From DALYDD01 sp031973395 (GTDB taxonomy: Bacteria > Patescibacteriota > Minisyncoccia > Phycocordibacterales > CAIZLB01): DNA of 53,743 nucleotides. Both the position numbers and the translations under genes were made by a program. The notes under the pieces are model-generated. The model was not told the DNA's origin. It did no database searches and was given only the letters and a program-made list of their open reading frames with translations. Shown piece by piece: positions 48,370 to 53,743 of this stretch (within the stretch, counting starts at the first letter, position 1; each line of letters opens with the position of its first letter). Where the stretch lies: positions 1 through 53,743 of the forward strand of contig DALYDD010000007.1 in the NCBI GenBank assembly GCA_031973395.1. Reading direction: 5' to 3'.

Positions 48370-48412
48370 TTTGATACCAGAAGAATCATCTGCATAAGGA
48401 GTAGAAAAGTAG

Positions 48413-48421
48413 TTATCCACA
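48413..48421 (+). promoter_or_regulatory. Single DnaA box TTATCCACA
   Basis: A perfect 9-base match, located 20 bases before the SOS promoter. No cluster of boxes is seen, so an origin is not supported. Confidence 0.4.
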
Positions 48422-48440
48422 ACTAAATAGTAGGAAATAG

Positions 48441-48469
48441 TTGACGGTGAACTATAGTTCACCTATACT
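48441..48469 (+). promoter_or_regulatory. SOS promoter: TTGACG-N17-TATACT with LexA box filling the spacer
   Basis: The -35 TTGACG is at 48441-48446 and the -10 TATACT at 48464-48469. The spacer of 17 bases is the core of the perfect palindrome GGTGAACTATAGTTCACC (48446-48463), matching the Gram-positive type LexA box GAAC-N4-GTTC. Bound LexA would cover both hexamers. It drives the 63-residue ORF at 48567 and possibly lexA. Confidence 0.85.
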
Positions 48470-48566
48470 AAAAACACGTAGAAAAACCACCCGTCCAAAC
48501 CCTTCTGCGTAATTAAAATCTTCTAAATATTTAACCAAAATAAGTTCTAATCAAACTAAAACTACT

Positions 48567-48758
48567 ATGACAAAAATCACCCTCATGTACATGCTTAATA
48601 AGGAAATTGGCAAGCTCAATAAGCAAATCGACCGAAAGATCATGCGACATAAGCGATACGATCGAGAAGCGCGAAAGCACCGAGAATTGGTTCACCGACT
48701 TCGCCGCATTGAAAGTGAGGCAAGCTTCGCTCGAACTCTTAACTTCGCTCTTTTCTAA
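48567..48758 (+). CDS. Small basic coiled-coil protein behind the SOS promoter
   Basis: 63 aa, almost all charged: MLNKEIGKLNKQIDRKIMRH then KRYDREARKHRELVHRLRRI. It is a long basic helix that could bind nucleic acid or another protein. An internal ATG eight codons in is an alternative start. It lies about 90 bases behind an SOS promoter and 58 bases before lexA, so it should be induced by DNA damage. Small SOS proteins in other bacteria stop cell division or bind DNA ends. The sequence does not show which. A frame at 48607 in another phase is a shadow. Confidence 0.6.
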   Translation: MTKITLMYMLNKEIGKLNKQIDRKIMRHKRYDREARKHRELVHRLRRIESEASFARTLNFALF

Positions 48759-48804
48759 TCTGACATACAGTAGCTCACAAGTGGTCTGAAAACCAATAGT
48801 AAGC

Positions 48805-48810
48805 TAAAAT
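48805..48810 (+). promoter_or_regulatory. -10 box TAAAAT of lexA, leaderless
   Basis: TAAAAT ends six bases before the ATG of lexA. lexA may therefore be transcribed both alone and from the upstream SOS promoter. Confidence 0.5.
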
Positions 48811-48816
48811 CTATTT

Positions 48817-49410
48817 ATGTCTGATTACGAAAACTATAAACGCCGCATCGGTGCATTCTGCAAAGATAATCGCCGTGTACCGGGCTACAAAGAATTTCAA
48901 AGTTTGACCGGTTTCAAATCAAAGAACGCTGTTTTCAAATTGATTGGCAAACTTGTCGATGATGGAATGTTCGAAAAAGATAGCAATGGCAAATTATCTA
49001 TGCATTCACTTCATGGCGAAGTGCCCGTGCTCGGTGTTGTTGAGGCGGGTATTCCAACAATTGCAGAAGCAAAGTCTGGCATTGATTCCTTGGATACAAC
49101 AAGTGTCGAGGAATTTTTGCTTGGAAACGTAAAAGGGGATACATTCATGCTGGAAGTGAAAGGCGATTCCATGATCGATGCACATATTGCTGAGGGTGAT
49201 ATGGTCTTGGTTGAAAGGAACGAGAACCCAAAACTTGGCGACATCGTCGTGGCTTTGGTGGACGGCGGCTGGACTCTTAAATATTATAAAAAAGATAAAC
49301 AGGGTGCTATCTATCTGCAACCAGCAAATGAAAAGTATGCTCCTATTTATCCCGAATATGAATTGGAGATTGCGGCAGTAGTACGTGCAGTGATTAGAAA
49401 GTTTAAGTAA
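48817..49410 (+). CDS. lexA: LexA repressor (S24 autopeptidase)
   Basis: The SOS repressor that cleaves itself when RecA is active. 197 aa. The N-terminal winged helix is at about 5-55 (NRRVPGYKEFQSLTGFKSKNAVFKLIGKL). The cleavage site Ala77-Gly78 lies in VVEAGIP. The Ser/Lys dyad is Ser118 in GDSMIDA and Lys155 in WTLKYYKK. A perfect LexA box lies at 48446-48463, one small gene upstream. The N-terminal domain is somewhat short and divergent compared with the E. coli protein. The EVE gene follows two bases after the stop. Confidence 0.93.
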   Translation: MSDYENYKRRIGAFCKDNRRVPGYKEFQSLTGFKSKNAVFKLIGKLVDDGMFEKDSNGKLSMHSLHGEVPVLGVVEAGIPTIAEAKSGIDSLDTTSVEEFLLGNVKGDTFMLEVKGDSMIDAHIAEGDMVLVERNENPKLGDIVVALVDGGWTLKYYKKDKQGAIYLQPANEKYAPIYPEYELEIAAVVRAVIRKFK

Positions 49411-49412
49411 AG

Positions 49413-49868
49413 ATGAACTACTGGCTCATCAAATCTGAACCATCAACCTATGGAATCGACCATCTCAAGGCCGATGGCAAAACCCCTTGGTCTGGTATTC
49501 GTAATTATCAGGCACGAAACTTTATGCGTGATGGCATGAAGGTTGGTGATCTATGTCTTTTTTATCATTCAAGCGCGCCAAAGCCTGCAGAGATTGGTAT
49601 TGCAGGTATTGCAAAAGTAGTGAGCAAACCATATCCAGACCCAACCGCAAAAGACAAGAAAAGTCCTTATTATGAAAAGAATCCAAAAATAGAATGGGTG
49701 GCAGTTGATATGAAATTTGTAAAAAAGTTTAAGCGCTTAATGACCTTGAGAGAGATCAAACTCGATCCAAAATTAAAAAACATGATTGTGACTCGGCCCG
49801 GCATGCGACTTTCTATCCAACCTGTCCTCAAAAGAGATTTTGAATATATTGTAGAAAGCCTGAATTGA
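49413..49868 (+). CDS. EVE-domain protein
   Basis: 151 aa, one EVE domain: MNYWLIKSEPSTYGIDHLKADGKTPWSGIRNYQARNFMRDGMKVGDLCLFYHS is split over the start, then IGIAGIAKV, and KNMIVTRPGMRLSIQPV. EVE domains bind modified bases in DNA or RNA, in the PUA/YTH superfamily. The stop of lexA is two bases before the start, so it is co-expressed with lexA and may belong to the DNA-damage response. This link is inference from position. Confidence 0.9.
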   Translation: MNYWLIKSEPSTYGIDHLKADGKTPWSGIRNYQARNFMRDGMKVGDLCLFYHSSAPKPAEIGIAGIAKVVSKPYPDPTAKDKKSPYYEKNPKIEWVAVDMKFVKKFKRLMTLREIKLDPKLKNMIVTRPGMRLSIQPVLKRDFEYIVESLN

Positions 49869-49955
49869 CATGAGGAGGATTAGCGTTGGAAGATGGGGTC
49901 AAGAATGGTCACATGTCAAAATTCGTAATCTGTTGTATATTTATAGATATAGATC

Positions 49956-50738
49956 ATGGTTATCTCTGCAAAAACAAAAATTGATAAAGGTCTTCTGAAT
50001 TTGATTACTCAGAGACTCGAACATGGTAGTAAGCCTGCTGAGATAGAGGGGATGCTCAAGCGGGCAGGATTTTCTCACGAAGAAATAAAAGAAGCGGTTG
50101 AATTTGCTGTGGCCCACGATACGACAGCTCATCAGAGAAAGGTTGCAGAGTATGATTTCTTGCCTCCGCTTTCTAAGACAGGGGGTAGACCTTTGACGGC
50201 ACAGGATCAAGGTGGACAACATGTCTCTTATGATGAAAAAATGTCCCAGGTTGTTAGTGCTGCCATCCATCATCGAGGTCTTTTTAGTGGGCGCCTGCGC
50301 CGCAAAGATTTCATCATGGGATTTTTATTTTTCTTCGGACTAGCATTTGTTTTTTTGACCATTGCGGTTACATGGATTCAGAGTTTGGCACCTGGATTCT
50401 GGAACGAGATTCAATTGGTCATAGAAAAAGACGTATTTGGTGCTTGGCTCATTTTTATTCCATTTATATTTGCCCCCGTCACCGTCATGCTTCTGTCACT
50501 CATATCCAGACGTTTGCATAATCTGGAATTACCAGGATGGATTGCGATAATGTATCTTCTGGTTTTCGTAACCCCGTTTGGGAAACTCACCAGTTTTTCT
50601 TTGTTTGCTATGCACGGCGTATTGATGACTCTCTTTATCATTCTCATGTCCAAAAAAGGGCATCCTTTACCAAATAAGCATGGCCCGCATCCTCGTAGTG
50701 AGGGTTCAATCTTTGCTAAAGTCTTCGGGCGTGAATAA
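49956..50738 (+). CDS. DUF805 membrane protein with N-terminal helical domain
   Basis: 260 aa. Residues 1-55 are a helical domain similar in layout to the start of the large protein at 44655 (LITQRLEHGSKPAEIEGMLKRAGFSHEEIKEAVEFA). The DUF805 part begins at about residue 107 with FSGRLRRKDFIMGFLFFFG, and RRLHNLELPGWIAI is its second signature. Four membrane helices are expected. The family is common and its function unknown. TATAGA lies eight to ten bases before the ATG. The next gene begins 13 bases after the stop if ATG 50752 is used. Confidence 0.8.
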   Translation: MVISAKTKIDKGLLNLITQRLEHGSKPAEIEGMLKRAGFSHEEIKEAVEFAVAHDTTAHQRKVAEYDFLPPLSKTGGRPLTAQDQGGQHVSYDEKMSQVVSAAIHHRGLFSGRLRRKDFIMGFLFFFGLAFVFLTIAVTWIQSLAPGFWNEIQLVIEKDVFGAWLIFIPFIFAPVTVMLLSLISRRLHNLELPGWIAIMYLLVFVTPFGKLTSFSLFAMHGVLMTLFIILMSKKGHPLPNKHGPHPRSEGSIFAKVFGRE

Positions 50739-50751
50739 ATTTGCAAAATCT

Positions 50752-51552
50752 ATGACTAAAAAAATATTTGCAAGATTCGGAGTTGTCCTTTTCGGTGTAA
50801 TCTGCCTGCTGCTTTTGGTACTCGGTTTGGTGCAGGTTTACAGATCTATGGCAGCATATAGATCGGGAAATATTATCAGTGGACATGGCCAGGCTCAATC
50901 GCCTCTGTGTCCAACCGATGAGTGGGGTAATATGTATTTTGATGTAGGGTCTGATGAGGACGGTGGTAGCATCGAATCGAGTTGTGTGTTCTCTATTAAA
51001 AAAGGTGCAAACGAAGGGTTAGTAAAATATCAATCAGGCACGCTGCGTGTGTATAGTGCAGGAGAGGAATTGTTCTCGATGGAATGCACCGAAGAGCTTG
51101 CTTTTGATGGCACGGATTCATTTGAGTGCGATCCGCGTCATTATTTTATCTATTTTGAGGATGTGACAAACGATGGATTTATTGATATACAAATGCAGAC
51201 GTATTGCGGAGCCTATCAATGTTCATATAATTATTATATTTTTGATCCAGAAAGAAATGCCTTTGAAAAATCTGATGTTCTTTCGAATCTGATTTATCCA
51301 GAATTTGATCCGGCGACAAAAACTATAGACTCTCACTCAAAATGGCGCGGTATTGGTGATGAATATTCTGCAGAAACATATACTTTGCAGACCGATCATT
51401 CATACATTAAAACAGACATTTGCGAACAATATCAGATTGATTCTGAAGATTTTGAAAGCGATTATCTATATGTATGTAAAAAGTGGAACGGAAGGGAGTT
51501 TGCCACCACTGCAAAAGAGATAATCCCACGCGAAGATATTTTACCAGAATAA
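50752..51552 (+). CDS. Hypothetical membrane-anchored protein, 266 aa
   Basis: A basic start (MTKKIFARFG) and one membrane helix (about 9-32) are followed by an extracellular beta-rich domain. IYFEDVTNDGFIDIQMQTYCGAYQC is an FG-GAP/EF-like calcium loop with Cys nearby, and NYYIFDPERNAF and FDPATKTIDSHSKW follow. Similar secreted domains are known from VCBS-containing proteins without function. A longer frame from 50680 overlaps the DUF805 gene by 59 bases and adds a non-hydrophobic basic stretch, so ATG 50752 is chosen. Confidence 0.7.
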   Translation: MTKKIFARFGVVLFGVICLLLLVLGLVQVYRSMAAYRSGNIISGHGQAQSPLCPTDEWGNMYFDVGSDEDGGSIESSCVFSIKKGANEGLVKYQSGTLRVYSAGEELFSMECTEELAFDGTDSFECDPRHYFIYFEDVTNDGFIDIQMQTYCGAYQCSYNYYIFDPERNAFEKSDVLSNLIYPEFDPATKTIDSHSKWRGIGDEYSAETYTLQTDHSYIKTDICEQYQIDSEDFESDYLYVCKKWNGREFATTAKEIIPREDILPE

Positions 51553-51589
51553 GATCTGGATTAATCAGCGGGTTTACAAAAGAATATGA

Positions 51590-51595
51590 TATAAT
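51590..51595 (+). promoter_or_regulatory. Extended -10 TGA-TATAAT, start at 51604
   Basis: A perfect extended -10 ending eight bases before the ATG. Confidence 0.65.
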
Positions 51596-51603
51596 TTAAC
51601 TAT

Positions 51604-51951
51604 ATGGATTCACTGCTCAAATCTGATATCTTCTTTTTTATTACTGCAATTGGTATCATTGTCCTCTTCGCGGTATTGATCGTTGCTCTCTGGTTTGCTA
51701 TTCGCTTCCTGCGCCATGCTGAATATGTTGCAAAAAAGATCAGGATCGAGAGCGATAATATTTCTGACGATATTGCAGAAATCCGTGCAGACATCAAAGA
51801 AAAGGTTCGGGGTGGCAAAGCCGGAGTGGGAAGTTTGCTCGGTCTTGTTAGTGGTTTTTTTAGTGGCTTTTCTAGAAAGAAGAAGAAAACTAAGGCCAAG
51901 ACACGTACTGGTAAGGTGGTTGATTCTGAAGATCGCGAAAAAAAGGCATAG
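51604..51951 (+). CDS. Small membrane protein with coiled coil and basic tail, 115 aa
   Basis: One membrane helix (about 9-32: FFFITAIGIIVLFAVLIVALWF) is followed by a coiled-coil helix (RIESDNISDDIAEIRADIKEKV), a Gly-rich hydrophobic stretch (LLGLVSGFFSGF) and a Lys-rich tail. Such proteins tether complexes to the membrane. The YtxH-like gene at 52069 has a similar design, and both could act in the envelope. No enzyme motif is present. Confidence 0.7.
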   Translation: MDSLLKSDIFFFITAIGIIVLFAVLIVALWFAIRFLRHAEYVAKKIRIESDNISDDIAEIRADIKEKVRGGKAGVGSLLGLVSGFFSGFSRKKKKTKAKTRTGKVVDSEDREKKA

Positions 51952-52068
51952 GTTAGGTGGCTACATAGGCTCAGGGCCTTTGCTTATACTTTACTGACAT
52001 GTACGTTATACTATATGCATAGTTTTAATTAATATAATCAATAGATTCTAAAATCTAAATATACCCAT

Positions 52069-52500
52069 ATGGCAAAAGAAACACCGAAGAAGAAATCACA
52101 TACAGGTCTGGTTATTGGCGGTTTGGCAGCAGCGGCCGCTGTAGGTGGATATTATCTATATCACAGCAAAGATGCTCAAAAGAAGCTAAAGAACATTAAA
52201 GGCTGGATGATAAAGGCGAAAGGTGAAGTTCTCGAGCGCATTGAAAAGCTCAAAGATGTCAATGAAGAGGCGTATCACAAAGTCATTGACGCTGTCATGG
52301 CTCGATACAAGAAGGCTCATATTAGCGCGGCTGAACTCTCTCAAGTTACAAAGGAGCTTAAATCTCACTGGAAAACTATTCATCAGGAAATGTCTGCAAG
52401 CGGCAAAAAAGTTTCTGCAGTTGTGCGAAGTGTGGTTAAGGGTGCAACATCTGGTGCGAAGAAGGGGCCTGCAAAGAAATCAGCGGCGAGTAAAAAATAA
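52069..52500 (+). CDS. YtxH-like membrane-anchored helical protein
   Basis: 143 aa. A basic start, a Gly/Ala-rich membrane helix (LVIGGLAAAAAVGGYYLY, about 14-31), then YHSKDAQKKLKNIKGWM as in YtxH/DUF948-type general stress proteins. A long amphipathic helix follows, and then a Lys/Ala-rich C-terminus (about 110-143) that resembles histone H1 tails and could bind DNA or polyanions. AT-rich boxes (TATAAT at 52033 and TATACC near the start) precede it. The methyltransferase gene follows after 32 bases. Confidence 0.72.
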   Translation: MAKETPKKKSHTGLVIGGLAAAAAVGGYYLYHSKDAQKKLKNIKGWMIKAKGEVLERIEKLKDVNEEAYHKVIDAVMARYKKAHISAAELSQVTKELKSHWKTIHQEMSASGKKVSAVVRSVVKGATSGAKKGPAKKSAASKK

Positions 52501-52532
52501 TAGAACCGTTCAATCAGATAATCAGAGCTTAT

Positions 52533-53363
52533 ATGACACAGCATCCAACTTCTTGGGGAACAGTTGCAAATTGGTACGATGAATATCTGGGCGATGTGGA
52601 TACATATCAGGCCAAGGTCATATGGCCCAATCTCAAACGCATTCTTGCCTCTGTTTCTGAGGCGAATGCAAAGAAAAATACTCCAGGTAAAATCAAGTTG
52701 CTAGACATGGCTTGTGGCCAGGGGTATTTTTCCTATCTTGCCAGTACCGAGGGCTATGAGGTTGTCGGGGCAGATATCGCCCCTGAATTAATCGCCGTCG
52801 CAAAGAGTCGCCAGAATCAGGCAAAAGGATCGAGTGCTTCCATAGATAATGGTATGAGCGTGCCGGAATTCCATATTGCACCGGCCGATAATATGCCCAT
52901 GATGAAGTCTGCAACGTTCGATATTGTCATTTGTATTCTTGCTCTTCAAAATATAAAAGAGTTAGATCAAACAATTGCAGAATGTCAGCGTGTTTTGAAA
53001 CCTGGTGGACATTTTGTTTTTGTTCTCAACCATCCGAGTTTTCGGATTCCACAACATTCGGATTGGTATTTTGATGAAAAAAAGAAAATTCAATCTCGAC
53101 TCGTTTCAAAATATATGCAGGAGGACACTATTCGCATCGATATGCAACCAGGCAACAAAAAACCACACAATAATTTCACCGTGTCATTTCATCGCCCATT
53201 GCAATTATTTGTAAAATTGCTGGCTAAGCACGACTTCGTCATTTCTCGACTGGAAGAATGGTGTTCGCATAAAAAGACTGAGGCTGGACCTAGGAAAGCA
53301 GCAGAGGATGAAGCCAGGAAGGAAATCCCTATGTTTATGTGCATTGAGGCTAGGGCGCAATAG
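52533..53363 (+). CDS. SAM-dependent methyltransferase
   Basis: 276 aa, class I. Motif I is KLLDMACGQGYFSYLA (about 54-69). VVGADIAPELIAVAK has the ribose-binding Asp. Motif IV is FDIVICILALQNI. LKPGGHFVFVLNHPSFRIP follows. The last 80 residues have a YMQEDTIRIDM loop and FHRPLQLFVKLLAKHDF, as in small-molecule O-methyltransferases. A weak terminator hairpin (53378-53412) lies just behind. The substrate is unknown. Confidence 0.85.
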   Translation: MTQHPTSWGTVANWYDEYLGDVDTYQAKVIWPNLKRILASVSEANAKKNTPGKIKLLDMACGQGYFSYLASTEGYEVVGADIAPELIAVAKSRQNQAKGSSASIDNGMSVPEFHIAPADNMPMMKSATFDIVICILALQNIKELDQTIAECQRVLKPGGHFVFVLNHPSFRIPQHSDWYFDEKKKIQSRLVSKYMQEDTIRIDMQPGNKKPHNNFTVSFHRPLQLFVKLLAKHDFVISRLEEWCSHKKTEAGPRKAAEDEARKEIPMFMCIEARAQ

Positions 53364-53377
53364 GCTTCTCGTGTGGG

Positions 53378-53412
53378 GGGGGCTTATAACCTGCAAGAGA
53401 GCCCTTTTTTTG
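53378..53412 (+). terminator. Weak intrinsic terminator GGGCT...AGCCC-T7
   Basis: A short 5-bp core stem, extended by G-T pairs, with a 15-base loop and a run of T. The T-run overlaps the promoter of the next gene. Confidence 0.5.
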
Positions 53413-53413
53413 G

Positions 53414-53419
53414 TACAAT
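53414..53419 (+). promoter_or_regulatory. -10 box TACAAT, leaderless start at 53426
   Basis: It ends six bases before the ATG. Confidence 0.55.
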
Positions 53420-53425
53420 TTACAT

Positions 53426-53743
53426 ATGTCAAAGGCCTTTATCCGCCCCATTATTCTCCTCATTGTTTTTTTTCTTGGCCTCTATATATTGAAAGGTCCG
53501 ATTCGAAGTGCGCCAGAAAATCTTGGTTTTTTTAAGCAGAAATATGTTGACCCGATTGTACTTTTTGTAAAAGATATTTGGTCATCGACAGCGACTTCGA
53601 GTATTCCATCACTTTTTCGCTCTCCGTATTCTGCAGTACCAGGTAGTGCTTCAAGTACGGCAAATGTGGGTGGTTCGACAAAAGGGGAAACAACTGATCC
53701 TGGGACTGCAATAAAACCTATTAGTATTCCGCAGGTGAGTGTA
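53426..53743 (+). CDS. Hypothetical membrane-anchored protein, N-terminal part (runs off window)
   Basis: 106 codons are open to the end of the window. One membrane helix (about 7-24, RPIILLIVFFLGLYILKG) is followed by a short ordered stretch (APENLGFFKQKYVDPIVLFVKDIW) and a Ser/Thr/Gly/Pro-rich region, like a cell-surface linker. The function is not visible. The TACAAT box and the helix support the start at 53426. Confidence 0.65.
   Translation, partial: MSKAFIRPIILLIVFFLGLYILKGPIRSAPENLGFFKQKYVDPIVLFVKDIWSSTATSSIPSLFRSPYSAVPGSASSTANVGGSTKGETTDPGTAIKPISIPQVSV

Noticed and set aside
48413..48421. Replication origin near a DnaA box
   Set aside because: Only one perfect TTATCCACA was seen. 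There is no cluster, no AT-rich repeat and no dnaA or dnaN neighbour. The box is kept as a site only.
48607..48789. 60-codon ORF in another phase over the SOS small gene
   Set aside because: Its stop lies next to lexA, and the charged-helix frame at 48567 is the more protein-like one.
1..53743. CRISPR arrays, insertion sequences, prophage genes
   Set aside because: No regular repeat-spacer pattern, transposase, integrase or phage structural gene was found. The direct repeats at 2575/3546 occur only as a pair.

Overview
The window looks like part of a small-genome bacterium of the Candidate Phyla Radiation (Patescibacteria), most likely a parcubacterium. This is inferred from gene style, not from a marker gene: many short membrane-anchored proteins of unknown function, few biosynthetic enzymes, almost no Shine-Dalgarno sequences, and many genes whose -10 box sits only 5-10 bases before the start codon. 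TGA is used as a stop (for example at 2165, 3458 and 49866), so the code is standard. The only RNA gene seen is tRNA-Gln(CTG). Runs of N mark assembly gaps at 2105, 3123, 20181, 32548, 36161 and 47601. Three of them (20181, 32548, 36161) break the reading frame of genes that are otherwise whole.

Layout. 1-3700: the end of ftsX, two look-alike GC-rich hypothetical cassettes, tRNA-Gln, and a hypothetical gene flanked by direct repeats. 3700-6100: membrane and secreted proteins, including an SGNH hydrolase. 6146-12814: a compact five-gene operon headed by a possible 34-residue peptide gene. It encodes a fusion of two PLP enzymes, a GNAT acetyltransferase, two asparagine-synthetase paralogues (one lacking the catalytic Cys2) and an unknown protein. 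It looks like a small-molecule or peptide pathway and is the best candidate here for an undescribed system. 12900-18425: small membrane proteins, a methyltransferase and a GrpB/PEP-mobile-domain fusion. 18481-25950: a TrmB regulator with its palindromic operator, a solute-binding protein, a TrmB-like protein without its DNA-binding domain, Nudix, GIY-YIG, HD and cytochrome b5 proteins, uracil-DNA glycosylase and DUF305. 26076-30084: an ATP-grasp ligase, a GlcG-like protein, a CYTH protein and an MFS exporter.

30087-31623: a strong promoter, two short ORFs packed with Tyr/Trp/His codons, an intrinsic terminator between them and an unknown gene. This has the layout of a tandem ribosome-mediated attenuator. 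31655-37300: an M28 peptidase, an ECF sigma factor with a membrane partner, MsrA/MsrB, a lysozyme-inhibitor-like protein and a secreted nuclease. 37331-47204: an unusual NRAMP transporter, Nudix-like, pseudouridine synthase, HAD, YceI, RNase J and DUF4230 proteins and a large surface protein with calcium-binding repeats. 47269-53743: an aldolase-II-like protein, a LexA-box promoter ahead of a 63-residue basic protein and lexA, then EVE, DUF805, YtxH-like and methyltransferase genes and the start of another anchored protein.

Genes for oxidative and envelope stress (MsrA/B, ECF sigma, lysozyme-inhibitor-like), DNA damage (LexA, UDG) and nutrient scavenging (nuclease, peptidase, solute-binding protein, NRAMP) dominate. 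This fits a host-associated or scavenging lifestyle.
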